From Zeaxanthinibacter enoshimensis (GTDB lineage: Bacteria > Bacteroidota > Bacteroidia > Flavobacteriales > Flavobacteriaceae), in NCBI RefSeq assembly GCF_004362865.1, contig NZ_SNYI01000002.1:710099-774098 (forward strand): a stretch of DNA of 64,000 nt, read 5' to 3'. The position numbers and the translations under genes are program-made. This document shows, one piece after another, positions 51,047 through 59,952 of the stretch. The notes under the pieces are model-generated. The model did no database searches. It was not told the DNA's origin and worked only from the letters and a program-made list of their open reading frames with translations. Position 1 is the first letter of the stretch. Each line of letters starts with the position of its first letter.

Positions 51047-51889
51047 ATGAAAAGAATTACTTTATTCCTGTCCACTGTACTACTGACCTTGGGCATGAGT
51101 GCCCAGATCTCGGCACCAGCGCCCAGTCCGACTTCTACCCTTGAACAGAAAGTAGGACTCACCGATGTCACCGTAGAATATTCCCGTCCTTCGATGCGCG
51201 GCAGAACTATTTTTGGGAACCTGGTTCCTTATAACGAATTATGGCGTACCGGTGCCAATGAAAATACCAAGATCACCTTCAGCGATGATGTAAAGATCGG
51301 CGACCAGACCCTGAAAGCAGGTACCTATGCAATTTTCACCAAACCGGGTGAACAAAACTGGGAAGTTATTTTCTATTCGGATACCAACAACTGGGGTACT
51401 CCCCAATCATGGGATGATGCAAAAGTTGCTGCCAAAACAACTGCAGAGGTTCATAGCATGGAAATGGATGTTGAGACGTTTACGATCACTTTAGATGACC
51501 TTCATAACAACGGTGCTACCCTGGGAATTATCTGGGATAATACTTATGTGGGAGTTCCTTTCACGGTACCAACCCAGGAAAAGGCTATGGCCAGCATCGA
51601 TCGGGTAATGAACGGACCTGGTGCGAATGACTATTACGCTGCTGCCAGCTACTACCTGGAAGAAGGTAAAGACCTGGAAAAGGCTAGCAAATGGATAGAT
51701 AAGGCAGTGGAAATGAATCCTGACGGGTTTTGGATCATGAGGAAACAATCCCTTATCTATGCCAAGTTAGGAAAGAAAGACAAAGCTATAGAAGCTGCAA
51801 AGAAATCCCTTGCTGTGGCTAAGAAAGCAGGAAATCAGGATTACGTGAAGTTAAACCAGGATTCGCTCAAGGAGTGGGGTGCAATGTAA
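51047..51889 (+). CDS. Exported DUF2911 protein with C-terminal TPR
   Basis: A protein of 280 residues: a signal peptide (1-20, ending MSAQ), a DUF2911 domain (about 25-180: SPTSTLEQKVGLTDVTVEYSRPSMRGR, read as TDVTVEYSRPSMRGR, then YNELWRTGANENTKITF and GTYAIFTKPGEQNWEVIFY) and a C-terminal part with two TPR-like helical pairs (YYAAASYYLEEGKDLEKA, AKLGKKDKAIEAAKKSL). DUF2911 is common in the Bacteroidota and has no known function. The gene ends at a strong terminator. Confidence 0.88.
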   Translation: MKRITLFLSTVLLTLGMSAQISAPAPSPTSTLEQKVGLTDVTVEYSRPSMRGRTIFGNLVPYNELWRTGANENTKITFSDDVKIGDQTLKAGTYAIFTKPGEQNWEVIFYSDTNNWGTPQSWDDAKVAAKTTAEVHSMEMDVETFTITLDDLHNNGATLGIIWDNTYVGVPFTVPTQEKAMASIDRVMNGPGANDYYAAASYYLEEGKDLEKASKWIDKAVEMNPDGFWIMRKQSLIYAKLGKKDKAIEAAKKSLAVAKKAGNQDYVKLNQDSLKEWGAM

Positions 51890-51910
51890 ACTTTCACTAA
51901 AATCATTGAA

Positions 51911-51937
51911 AAGCCCGGGTTTTGCCCGGGTTTTTTT
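51911..51937 (+). terminator. Terminator of the DUF2911 gene
   Basis: CCCGGG / CCCGGG stem with a TTTTG loop, flanked by A and T tracts (AAAAG before, TTTTTTT after). Being nearly symmetric, it may also serve the convergent symporter gene. Confidence 0.85.
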
Positions 51938-53642
51938 ATGTCTCTATGGGAGGGTTCTTCAGCAGGCGATCAAATCCTTCCAGGACGAAGGCAATCAGTA
52001 TCACCAGTGCACATCCAAAGGCATTGAGCCAGAGGTAAGACATCCAGTCCCAGTACCATCCGACGATCACGATCACCTGGGTCACCAGGGCGGCAATAAA
52101 TACTGCGTTCCCCTTAACATACTTAAAGAAGAAGGCAAGCAGGAAGATTCCCAGTACATTCCCGTAGAAGATAGAACCAATGATATTCACTAACTGTATC
52201 AGGTTGTCGAACAGGTTGGCCACGCAGGCGATTATTATGGCTATGATACCCCAGACCAGGGTGAAGAATTTAGACACCTTTACAAAGTGTTCCTGGGTAA
52301 ATTCACCGGGTTTATATCGCTTGTAGAGATCCAGCGCACTGATAGTGCCCAGTGCATTAAGTTCGGAAGCTGTAGAGGACATGGCAGCCGAAAGGATAAC
52401 TGCCAATAAGAGTCCGATCAGTCCCCTTGGCAACTGGTGCAGGATAAAATGGATAAACACATAGTCCTTATCATTGGTCTCTACCGCATTATCAGCCTTA
52501 TTGATCAGCGTCCTTGCAGCCGCCCGGTTGTTCTTTTCCTTTTCATTGATCTCGGAGATCCTTTTTTCGGCCTCCATGATCGCCGCGTATTCTTTTATTT
52601 CCAGGGCCGAAGCAAATTGGTCCTGGGCTATTTTCTTATCCTGTTCTATCTCCCGGTGTCCCTCGATGAGCATTTGGTAATCTTCTGCATAAGGAGATTC
52701 CATTACAGCATTGGTCGCGGCGGGGTTAAAGTTCAGGGGAGAACTGTTGTATTGATAAAAAACAAACACCATGATCCCGACGAGGAGTATAAAGAATTGC
52801 ATCGGAATTTTTAAGACCCCGTTGAAGATCAGTCCAAGTTGCATTTCACGAACCGATTTCCCACTGAGATAGCGCTGTACCTGGCTTTGGTCGGTTCCAA
52901 AATATGCCAGCATCAGGAAAAGTCCACCGGTTAAACCGCTCCAGATCGTATACCTGCTGTCTGTATCCAGGTCAAAATTCAGGATCTGTAATTTACCATT
53001 GGCCCCGGCAATTTTTAGCGCCTTTCCAAAGCTGATATCCTCCGGCAGGTAGCCGAGGATAAAGAAGAATGCTACGAACATCCCGGACATGATGATGAAC
53101 ATCTGTTGTTTCTGGGTAACACTGACTGCCCTTGTACCGCCCGTAACCGTGTATATGATCACCAAGATACCTATTATGATATTCAGAGTTCTGAGGTTCC
53201 ATCCCAGGACTGCCGAAAGGATAATAGAAGGGGCAAAGATGGTGATCCCGGCAGCCATACCTCTTTGTACCAGGAAAAGAATAGCGGCCAGGGTCCTGGT
53301 TTTAAGGTCAAAACGGTTTTCGAGGAATTCGTAGGCCGTATATACTTTAAGCCTGTGATAAATAGGGATAAAGACCATGCAGATGATGATCATTGCCAGG
53401 GGGAGCCCAAAATAGAATTGAACAAAGCCCATCCCGTCGTGGAATGCCTGTCCAGGGGTAGAGAGGAAGGTGATGGCACTAGCCTGGGTAGCCATTACCG
53501 ATAAACCGATGGTCCACCAGCGGGAGGTGTTACCGGCGAGAACGTAATCCTTTACATCTTTACTCCCCTTTGTCTTCCATACCCCGTAGGCTACGATGAA
53601 GATCAGGGTTGTCGCTAATATGAACCAGTCCAGTGTTGCCAT
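51936..53642 (-). CDS. Sodium/solute symporter family protein
   Basis: A transporter of 568 residues with about 13-14 hydrophobic segments and SSS-family motifs: WWTIGLSVMATQASAITFLSTPGQAFHDG (read as GLSVMATQASAITFLSTPG), GTDQSQVQRYLSGKS, and AAMSSTASELNALGT in the sodium-binding region. A charged helical insertion (about 325-395) lies between two membrane segments, as in SLC5-like members of Bacteroidota. Substrate unknown; sugars, N-acetylated compounds or amino acids are common. The gene starts just before the stop of a tiny membrane-peptide gene and follows a PIG-L deacetylase gene, so the three form an operon. Confidence 0.92.
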   Translation of the reverse strand: MATLDWFILATTLIFIVAYGVWKTKGSKDVKDYVLAGNTSRWWTIGLSVMATQASAITFLSTPGQAFHDGMGFVQFYFGLPLAMIIICMVFIPIYHRLKVYTAYEFLENRFDLKTRTLAAILFLVQRGMAAGITIFAPSIILSAVLGWNLRTLNIIIGILVIIYTVTGGTRAVSVTQKQQMFIIMSGMFVAFFFILGYLPEDISFGKALKIAGANGKLQILNFDLDTDSRYTIWSGLTGGLFLMLAYFGTDQSQVQRYLSGKSVREMQLGLIFNGVLKIPMQFFILLVGIMVFVFYQYNSSPLNFNPAATNAVMESPYAEDYQMLIEGHREIEQDKKIAQDQFASALEIKEYAAIMEAEKRISEINEKEKNNRAAARTLINKADNAVETNDKDYVFIHFILHQLPRGLIGLLLAVILSAAMSSTASELNALGTISALDLYKRYKPGEFTQEHFVKVSKFFTLVWGIIAIIIACVANLFDNLIQLVNIIGSIFYGNVLGIFLLAFFFKYVKGNAVFIAALVTQVIVIVGWYWDWMSYLWLNAFGCALVILIAFVLEGFDRLLKNPPIET

Positions 53643-53643
53643 A

Positions 53644-53745
53644 TCAGCTGAAGGTCGTCATTAGGTAATAGAAAATCAGTATGTATACGGCGTTTAGTAT
53701 CAATACCCAGCTATACGCTTTTTTCCAGACGAATTTTTCTTCCAT
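53644..53745 (-). CDS. 33-residue single-span membrane peptide
   Basis: A short reading frame missed by usual length limits. It starts 1 bp after the stop of the PIG-L gene and its stop lies within 1 bp of the symporter start, so it fits exactly between two genes of one operon. The peptide starts MEEKFVWKKAY, then has one hydrophobic helix (SWVLILNAVYILIFYYL) and a short end MTTFS. The positive residues before the helix favour a cytoplasmic N terminus. It may be an accessory subunit of the symporter, like other small transporter subunits, but this is inference from position. Confidence 0.7.
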   Translation of the reverse strand: MEEKFVWKKAYSWVLILNAVYILIFYYLMTTFS

Positions 53746-53746
53746 G

Positions 53747-56278
53747 CTAACCTTTTGTGGCCTGTTTTTCAGTCCTGGACTTGTTGCCCAGTGATAACAT
53801 ATTGGCAAATAACTTGTAGGCCCCGGGGACGCCGGCGGGGAGTTCCCTGAAGAAACTCAAGCCAGTGTAAATATAATGGCCTTTTCCGTAAGGGGCCACC
53901 AATAGGGAACCTTTTTTAGGTGATTCCCCCGGATCATGCATGGAGAGGATAGGCGTAAAGGCCTTGTCCCATGAGCCCGGGAAGTAGAGCCCTCGTTCCT
54001 GTACCCAGCCTTCAAAATCTTTCTGACTGATGGTATTAGGTTTATTGACCAATGGATGTTCCGGCGCGATGATCTCTACCGGGGCATTTTCATCAGATAC
54101 ACGGTCACGGGAGAGCTGAAGGGGATAAGGTGCTAAGTAATCCATATCGGCATCCCTGCGCCCGGCTGTGTTATACTGCAGGATAAGGTTGCCTCCTTTC
54201 TTTACATAATCAAACAAAAACGGTTGCTTAAACCTTAGTTCATCCACGACATTGTACGCCCGGATACCAACCACAATAGCGTCATATTTATCTAGACTAC
54301 CCGTTTGAATGGTTGCAGGATCTATCATACTCACCTTGTACCCGATCTGTCGCAGGCTCTCGGGAACCATGTCGCCCGCCCCTTCAATATACCCTATATT
54401 CTCACCGGCTTTCCTGATATCCAATCGTACGACTTTGGCACTGGCAGGTAAGAGTACAGACTGGGTGGGGATATGGTCATAATCGATGGTAACCAGTTCG
54501 CGGCTGAGCTTTTTCCCCTCGATACTGATAACAGGTTTAATCTCGCTTTCACTCTCCGTGGTTGGGGAGCTAAGTGAAAAATTAACTGTGATCTCGTCGC
54601 CTTTATTGGCTATTTCAAAGGGAATACTTGTTTCTTCTGTTTTCCAACCGTCTTTAGTTTCCAGCGCGATGCTGCCTTTCAGGTTATCCCGGTTGGCTCT
54701 GATTCGTACCGGGATCAAATGGGGGTACCCGTTGGTGTAGATAAATACAGGTTCACTGAACCGGGCTGTTACTTCCGGTAATATTTCAAAAGGCCTGTAG
54801 ATCTCACCTTTATCCGGTTCCGAGTATTTGTGAATAATGGGCCGGGTTACCCGGATCTGATATCCTTCAATATCGAGGGTGAAAATTGCTTTGAATTCTC
54901 TCGGGGTTTCGGGTTGCCCGATCATTGACCTGTCTTCCACCTTGTACATCCCGAGGCTCCCTTTCTCATTCAGCCAGTAAGGACTTGTGTAGGATGCATC
55001 TCCCGGTATTTCCAGGGATAGGGTTTCAGAGAATTTCTGGTTGTCTTCCAGGAGTTTGTTATAAGATTTTTCAGGGATCGAAGTCAGGGCTACTGAGGAC
55101 AGGCTAACCCGGTTCTTACTGCGGTTGAGGACCTCCAGTTCCACGGCCACTGTTCCCCCGGGGTAACTGCTTGGTTCATCGGCCACAGCTTCCAGGAACA
55201 ATCCGCTTACCGAAAGGATAATTGCTTCCAGCTCCTTTAGCTTTTGGGTTTTCCAGCTGCCCTCTTCCAGGCTGCTCAATAATTTATGGGCTTTGATCAG
55301 TTCCGGCAGATGGGTTGATGGATCCTTGAAATTGAAATTCGCTTCAACAGGGTACAATATCTCGCCAATTTCCCTGCCACCTTCTATCCGGGACCAACTG
55401 GTGTCAACTCCTTCGAACAGGTTCTTTGCTGAGCTGAAAGAATCCCCTTTCAGTAATTCTATATACTCGTTTTCTGATCCGCGTTGCAGCATCCGACCAA
55501 ACCCCTGGCTGAGATGTTGGCTGCTGGCCTGGGCTGCAATCTCGTTGTTGGATTTTCCTAGCACCGGGTAGTAGATCCCGGTATCAAAGGTGATCATATT
55601 CGATTTATCCGCTTTTTCAAAATTCTCCTGGCTTCCGTAAAACCACCAGGATGTGTTAAAGAAAAGTCTTTTGGGTTGCCACGGGTCTACTTTATCCAAC
55701 TGATCAGGGTATGATGATGGGTCCCCTGCCAGGTCAAAAGCTTCTGTGCTTAACATAGCGGAAGATGTATGGTGCCCGTGGGTAGATCCTGGTGTCCTGT
55801 GATCAAAACGGTTGATAATGACATCAGGTTGAAAATTGCGTATCACCCATACGACATCACCCAGAACAGCTTCTTTATCCCAGATTCTCAATGTCTCATC
55901 TGGATGCTTGGAATAACCGAAATCATTGGCCCGGGTGAAGTATTGTTCCCCACCGTCCACGCGGCGGGCTGCCAGTAATTCCTGTGTTCTTAAAACCCCG
56001 AGCAGTTCTCGTAATTCCGGACCTATCAGGTTTTGCCCTCCATCTCCGCGGGTAACAGAAAGGTAGGCTGTCCTTGCCTTCTGTTCCTTAGACAGGTAAG
56101 CGATCAGGCGGGTATTCTCATCATCCGGGTGTGCAGCAATATAAAGGGCTCTTCCCAGGAAATTCAGTTCTTTAAGGCTCTGGTAAATATCGGACGAAGC
56201 TTGTGGTGGGGGTGCCTGGGCCAGGATAGGCAGAGATAGACAATGTAATCCAAAAAGGAAAACCAGGAGAATGCGCAT
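53747..56278 (-). CDS. Exported PIG-L family deacetylase
   Basis: A protein of 843 residues: a signal peptide (1-20), a PIG-L/LmbE domain (about 40-270) with the zinc motif IAAHPDDENTRLIAYLS, TRGDGGQN and the later His pair in STHGHHTSSAML, then a long C-terminal half with beta-sandwich strands (about 300-600) and a GATase1-like region (IVVGIRAYNVVDEL, KKGGNLILQYNTAG). PIG-L enzymes remove N-acetyl groups from GlcNAc-type sugars or thiol conjugates. The size and export point to an extracellular glycan or glycoconjugate as substrate. First gene of an operon with the membrane peptide and symporter genes, which suggests uptake of the product. Confidence 0.9.
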   Translation of the reverse strand: MRILLVFLFGLHCLSLPILAQAPPPQASSDIYQSLKELNFLGRALYIAAHPDDENTRLIAYLSKEQKARTAYLSVTRGDGGQNLIGPELRELLGVLRTQELLAARRVDGGEQYFTRANDFGYSKHPDETLRIWDKEAVLGDVVWVIRNFQPDVIINRFDHRTPGSTHGHHTSSAMLSTEAFDLAGDPSSYPDQLDKVDPWQPKRLFFNTSWWFYGSQENFEKADKSNMITFDTGIYYPVLGKSNNEIAAQASSQHLSQGFGRMLQRGSENEYIELLKGDSFSSAKNLFEGVDTSWSRIEGGREIGEILYPVEANFNFKDPSTHLPELIKAHKLLSSLEEGSWKTQKLKELEAIILSVSGLFLEAVADEPSSYPGGTVAVELEVLNRSKNRVSLSSVALTSIPEKSYNKLLEDNQKFSETLSLEIPGDASYTSPYWLNEKGSLGMYKVEDRSMIGQPETPREFKAIFTLDIEGYQIRVTRPIIHKYSEPDKGEIYRPFEILPEVTARFSEPVFIYTNGYPHLIPVRIRANRDNLKGSIALETKDGWKTEETSIPFEIANKGDEITVNFSLSSPTTESESEIKPVISIEGKKLSRELVTIDYDHIPTQSVLLPASAKVVRLDIRKAGENIGYIEGAGDMVPESLRQIGYKVSMIDPATIQTGSLDKYDAIVVGIRAYNVVDELRFKQPFLFDYVKKGGNLILQYNTAGRRDADMDYLAPYPLQLSRDRVSDENAPVEIIAPEHPLVNKPNTISQKDFEGWVQERGLYFPGSWDKAFTPILSMHDPGESPKKGSLLVAPYGKGHYIYTGLSFFRELPAGVPGAYKLFANMLSLGNKSRTEKQATKG

Positions 56279-56355
56279 GTTGGGTCAGGTTTTGTTGGTA
56301 ATCAAATATAGAAACTTTAACAGCGAAGCTTTTTCATTTAAAACTTCTTTAACAG

Positions 56356-56901
56356 TTACAGGGCATCGCTGCCGTCACGGGAATGGTCATATGTACCTAT
56401 AAGTGAAACAGCCTTTTGGAGCAGGAGGTTGTTGGGGTATGTCATAAGTTCGCCATTATCTTTCCTGAGGTGGATGTGGTATGCACGGATATCCTCTATC
56501 AGGAGGCTGCCTTCATAATCGATCTCCTTATCAAAGATCTTTATCCGGTCGCCGATCTTGAACGGGAAAGTGAAAAACAGGATAACTCCTGCAGTCACAT
56601 TACTGATGATAGACCAGGAAGCGAAAAGTGCCACCCCGATAACCGCGAAAATGGAGGAGAATACTAACCCGATATCCCGGATGTTAACTCCCCAGACGAA
56701 TATTATAGCCACAATACCCAGGAAGGTTATGCCGAACGAAAGATATTTGATAATGAGGCGGGTCCGGATCTCGTGGATGTCACTGATCCTGCCAACCTTG
56801 CGTACTGTTTTTGTAATTCCGTATTTCAGGACCAGCACCAGCAACAGGATGACCCCCGTACTGGCTAATTCGTTCTTAAAGGTGAATAGTAATTCTTTCA
56901 T
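56356..56901 (-). CDS. Small mechanosensitive channel (MscS family)
   Basis: A channel of 181 residues with an N-terminal membrane helix (about 14-32), two further helices (about 50-72 and 77-100) and the MscS pore and beta domain: GVALFASWSIISNVTAGVILFFTFPFKIGDRI, read as SNVTAGVILFFTFPFKIGD, then LIEDIRAYHIHLRKDNGELMTYPNNLLLQK. The C-terminal cage domain of large MscS proteins is missing, giving a minimal form common in Bacteroidota. It would release solutes under hypo-osmotic stress. It lies 3 bp after the conserved lipoprotein gene in one operon. Confidence 0.9.
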   Translation of the reverse strand: MKELLFTFKNELASTGVILLLVLVLKYGITKTVRKVGRISDIHEIRTRLIIKYLSFGITFLGIVAIIFVWGVNIRDIGLVFSSIFAVIGVALFASWSIISNVTAGVILFFTFPFKIGDRIKIFDKEIDYEGSLLIEDIRAYHIHLRKDNGELMTYPNNLLLQKAVSLIGTYDHSRDGSDAL

Positions 56902-56904
56902 AAA

Positions 56905-57864
56905 TTATTTTAATCCAAGGCTATCCCGCAAAATTACATCCTTATTCCTGTTTCTCTGCCAATAAGGGATTTTCATTGTTTTTATTTTTTTTGCACTGGA
57001 GGTCATCATTTGAGCAGCATCACCAAAACCACTTTTATAGGTCTCAGACCAACCTTCTATCACGTAGGGGAAATCCGGGTTGTACGTGATCTTCAGCGTG
57101 CGTTGTAGTTCCGGGTATTCCAGTTCGTAAACCATGAACTCTCTGTTTTTAGTCAGACTGGCATTAGCGGGATATGCTTTTAATTCCCGGTGGGCCAGTC
57201 TCAGGTATTCCAATGCCGGAATGGCCAAAATTTCCCCGGTGGGGAGGCTTTCCGGGTCAACCCGGAGTTGGGTCCATAATTCATTTTCCAATACATCCTT
57301 GTCCAGTTTCAGCTCCTGGTCCCCTTCCGATTCAAAATAGGAATAGGCACTTACCTCGTACTGCTCCCTGTTGTTGATCTGTGCGAATACCTGTCCGCAC
57401 CATTCCTGTACACTGTTGGTAACCTTCAGGGCATGCTCCTGCCCGTCCAGCGGGAAGAAAGTACTGGTCATTATAGAGTAGGGGTAGATCCCGGTTACGA
57501 ACTTTTTCGTACTGTTCAACTTGAGAACCGATATATTGGATGGGTTGTTACCATCAGCTTTTACCTGTTTGTCTTCGAGAAAAGGTTCCGTAACATAGAT
57601 GAGAACAGCATCACCTTCGCGCCGCTCGCCGTACCGGGCCTGTTCCAATTCATACGAGGTGATCTCGGCCAGTCCGGCAAACCAATAGGATTTAAATTCT
57701 GCCGTTAATTGGAAAGCTTTTGCCTGTTTTTCCGGCGATGTGGCTGCATTGTTCCCTGCGTTTTCCGCAACCGGCTTCCCTGCTTCCGGTTTACAGGAAA
57801 ACAGGTACAGCAGTATTACGGCAGGCATCAAGTAAACTCCGTAACTGGTAGCTTTTCTCATCAT
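56905..57864 (-). CDS. Conserved lipoprotein next to Maf (often mislabelled as Maf)
   Basis: A protein of 319 residues with a lipoprotein signal; the modified Cys is residue 24 (LFSCKPE). The mature part is a single globular domain (SYWFAGLAEITSYELEQARYGERREG, read as GLAEITSYELEQARYGE, then MTSTFFPLDGQEHALKV and SVQEWCGQVFAQ) conserved across Flavobacteriaceae. Databases often call it septum formation inhibitor Maf because it neighbours that gene, but it has no Maf motif. Function unknown. Lies 30 bp after maf and 3 bp before the mscS-like gene. Confidence 0.78.
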   Translation of the reverse strand: MMRKATSYGVYLMPAVILLYLFSCKPEAGKPVAENAGNNAATSPEKQAKAFQLTAEFKSYWFAGLAEITSYELEQARYGERREGDAVLIYVTEPFLEDKQVKADGNNPSNISVLKLNSTKKFVTGIYPYSIMTSTFFPLDGQEHALKVTNSVQEWCGQVFAQINNREQYEVSAYSYFESEGDQELKLDKDVLENELWTQLRVDPESLPTGEILAIPALEYLRLAHRELKAYPANASLTKNREFMVYELEYPELQRTLKITYNPDFPYVIEGWSETYKSGFGDAAQMMTSSAKKIKTMKIPYWQRNRNKDVILRDSLGLK

Positions 57865-57894
57865 TAAGTTTTTTATAAAAGTACCGAAATAGGT

Positions 57895-58485
57895 TTAGCT
57901 TGCCATATGTATTAACATATCGCATACCAGGGTCGTGGGCAGGCCTACCACGTTGGTATAGGATCCCCTGATCTCTTCGATGGCTACCAAACCGATCCAT
58001 TCCTGGATACCATATCCCCCGGCTTTATCGTACGGCTGGTATTCGTCCACGTAATATTCAATTTCAGCACTGGAAATTTCCCGGAAACGTACGCCAGTGG
58101 TACGGTGGCCGATCATCCTGTCTTTTACCGAGCTGACACAGACCGCGGTTATTACCTCGTGCCATTCCCCTGATAAGGCCTGTAACATCCTGATCGCTTC
58201 TTCCCGGTCACCCGGCTTCGGAAGCATTCGTTCCCGATGCCAGACGATGGTGTCTGCTGTCACAAGGAGCTCTTTATCCGACAGCCCGGGTGCCTGGGCT
58301 TCAGCCTTAAGCTCGGCGAGGTACTCAGCAATTCCGGCTCCCGTTAAATGCTCAGGTGCAATTTCCTCGACCGGTTTCAACCGGAGTTCACAAGGGATTC
58401 CCAGTTCTTTAAAAAACTGCTGTCTCCTTGGGGAAGCAGAGGAAAGGATAACCTTGTGATCTTGTAATAGTGCTTGTAACATCAT
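57895..58485 (-). CDS. maf: Maf nucleotide pyrophosphatase
   Basis: A house-cleaning nucleoside triphosphate pyrophosphatase of 196 residues: ILSSASPRRQQFFKELGIPC at the N terminus (phosphate-binding SSASPRR), LVTADTIVWH with the catalytic Asp, KPGDREEAIRMLQALSG and the end IEEIRGSYTNVVGLP. Its motifs suit the YhdE type that acts on dTTP and UTP or modified bases. The older link to septum formation comes from overexpression in Bacillus. It lies 13 bp after the KdsC-like gene and belongs to the minus-strand operon starting with the DUF2520 gene. Confidence 0.93.
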   Translation of the reverse strand: MMLQALLQDHKVILSSASPRRQQFFKELGIPCELRLKPVEEIAPEHLTGAGIAEYLAELKAEAQAPGLSDKELLVTADTIVWHRERMLPKPGDREEAIRMLQALSGEWHEVITAVCVSSVKDRMIGHRTTGVRFREISSAEIEYYVDEYQPYDKAGGYGIQEWIGLVAIEEIRGSYTNVVGLPTTLVCDMLIHMAS

Positions 58486-58498
58486 CTGCTAATTATGC

Positions 58499-59011
58499 TT
58501 AATCATGTACCGGCCAGTCACCCCTTACTTTCAGCACCTGCTCGATGACTTCCCTGACACATCCTTCGCCACCTGATCTATGCGAAACATACCTGGCAAT
58601 AGCCTTTACTTCGGCAACGGCATTTTGCGGACACACCGGCAGACCAACTCTTTTCATGGCAGGGATATCCGGAAGATCATCACCCATGTAAAGAGTGTTG
58701 GATGCTTTCTTTTCGTAAATATCCATATACTCGTCCAAAGCTTCCTCTTTAAACTGCACCCCCAGGTGGATATCTGTGACCCCAAGGTTCTGCAAGCGTT
58801 TCCGGACACCTTCATTCTTACCCCCGCTAATGATGCATACTGCATAGCCTGCATCCACAGCGGTGCGTATGGCAAAGCCATCGAGCATATTCATCTTCCT
58901 CAGTAATTCTCCTTCCGTGGTCACCAGGATGTTGCCGTCGGTCAATACGCCGTCTACGTCAAAAACAAAGGTGTCGATGTCTTTTAATTGTGTCTTATAA
59001 CTTGTTTCCAT
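58499..59011 (-). CDS. KdsC-like HAD phosphatase (3-deoxy-D-manno-octulosonate-8-phosphate type)
   Basis: A C0-type HAD phosphatase of 170 residues, tetrameric in relatives. Motifs: FVFDVDGVLTDGNIL (nucleophile Asp), CIISGGKNEGVRKRL (motif II), the Lys in QFKEEALDEY, and YMGDDLPDIPAM (motif IV). KdsC releases phosphate from KDO-8-phosphate in the route to the lipid A inner core; other members act on sugar phosphates such as 2-keto-3-deoxynononate phosphate. No other kds genes are adjacent, so KdsC is the most likely but not certain identity. The start overlaps the end of the DUF2520 gene by 17 bp. Confidence 0.87.
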   Translation of the reverse strand: METSYKTQLKDIDTFVFDVDGVLTDGNILVTTEGELLRKMNMLDGFAIRTAVDAGYAVCIISGGKNEGVRKRLQNLGVTDIHLGVQFKEEALDEYMDIYEKKASNTLYMGDDLPDIPAMKRVGLPVCPQNAVAEVKAIARYVSHRSGGEGCVREVIEQVLKVRGDWPVHD

Positions 59012-59759
59012 AATTGATTTGGATCGATTTGCTGATCAGGCGGTAAATATCTTTATGTAGTTCGTTTTCCAGTAAGTCAATGTGTTTGTCCATAGTGCCC
59101 GTATCAGATCTCCTGGCAGGTCCGGTCTGGGCTTCCCCGGGTGACAGTTCCTCTACTTTCGAGGTCGTTTCCCTGATCAGGGGCCGGAGTAACTCAAAAT
59201 CAAGTTCCTTCTCCACAAGGATATCCTGTGAAATTTTTAAGAGATGATTCGTGAAATTATTGGCGAATACTGCCGCGAGGTGCAGGTAGCGCCTTTGATC
59301 ACTGGACACCTCTACCACTTTTTCGGAAAGAGTGAGTCCTAACCTCCTGATTTGTTCCAGGTCTGCTTTATGTTTGCTCTCGATACATATAGGGATCTCG
59401 GAGAAATTTGCACGTCGTGAACTGCTGAAGGTTTGTAAAGGATAGAACACCCCGCTTCGTTGTCCCTTGTTAAAGACGTCTAATGGTAGATTCCCGGCCG
59501 TATGCAGTATCAATTTATCGTTGACAGGTAGTTGCATGGCAACCTCCCTGACAGCATCGTCGCTGACCGCCAGTATGTAGATATCTGCATCGGGATTTAC
59601 CTGGTTTATTGAAGTGGTGGAGGTAAATGAGGAAAATGAACGGAGTTTTTCCGGTGATCTTCCGGCGACCTGTATCACTTCTACTTCTTTAGCTGATCTC
59701 CAGGTATGGAACAACTGCAGCGCTACGTTCCCTGTGCCGATAAGGACGACTTTTATCAT
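58995..59759 (-). CDS. Rossmann-like and DUF2520 domain protein
   Basis: A protein of 254 residues with an NAD(P)-binding Rossmann domain (MIKVVLIGTGNVALQLFHTW at the start, ILAVSDDAVREVA) and a helical DUF2520 domain (RRYLHLAAVFANNFTNHLL, read as YLHLAAVFANNFTNHLL, then LLRPLIRETTSKVEE and GPARRSDTGTMDKH). The layout resembles ketopantoate and pyrroline-5-carboxylate reductases, and the HLAAVFANNF motif suggests binding of a small carboxylate. The substrate is unknown. The start at 59759 puts the Gly-rich loop in the normal place; another ATG lies five codons upstream. First gene of the operon running through maf to mscS. Confidence 0.88.
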   Translation of the reverse strand: MIKVVLIGTGNVALQLFHTWRSAKEVEVIQVAGRSPEKLRSFSSFTSTTSINQVNPDADIYILAVSDDAVREVAMQLPVNDKLILHTAGNLPLDVFNKGQRSGVFYPLQTFSSSRRANFSEIPICIESKHKADLEQIRRLGLTLSEKVVEVSSDQRRYLHLAAVFANNFTNHLLKISQDILVEKELDFELLRPLIRETTSKVEELSPGEAQTGPARRSDTGTMDKHIDLLENELHKDIYRLISKSIQINYGNKL

Positions 59760-59908
59760 GCGGTAAAAATACACATTTAATAAAATCCGCTTTAATTAAA
59801 GGGGAGTTGAGTCCGGTATAAATACAGGAGGCTGGTCAGTTGACAGCCCTCACCACGGTCGTTCTCCTACAAAGATGTTAATTTGGCCTAAAATAGTTGT
59901 AAATGCTG

Positions 59909-59916
59909 TATTTTTG
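59909..59916 (+). promoter_or_regulatory. -7 box of the ccsBA promoter
   Basis: TATTTTTG, perfect to consensus, 36 bp before the ATG at 59953; a TTTG lies 23 bp further upstream, slightly far for a -33 element. The box shows that the frame reaching back to 59875 is not used. Confidence 0.5.
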
Positions 59917-59952
59917 CAGCCTGAATATGTAAATGCAAAGCATTCAGCCATA

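Noticed and set aside
56905-57864. Second Maf protein
   Set aside because: Homologues are often labelled Maf, but no SSASPRR or catalytic Asp motif is present; it is a lipoprotein of unknown function.
59875-59952. Upstream extension of the ccsBA frame
   Set aside because: A perfect -7 box lies within it at 59909-59916, and the membrane-inserting start of CcsB begins at 59953.
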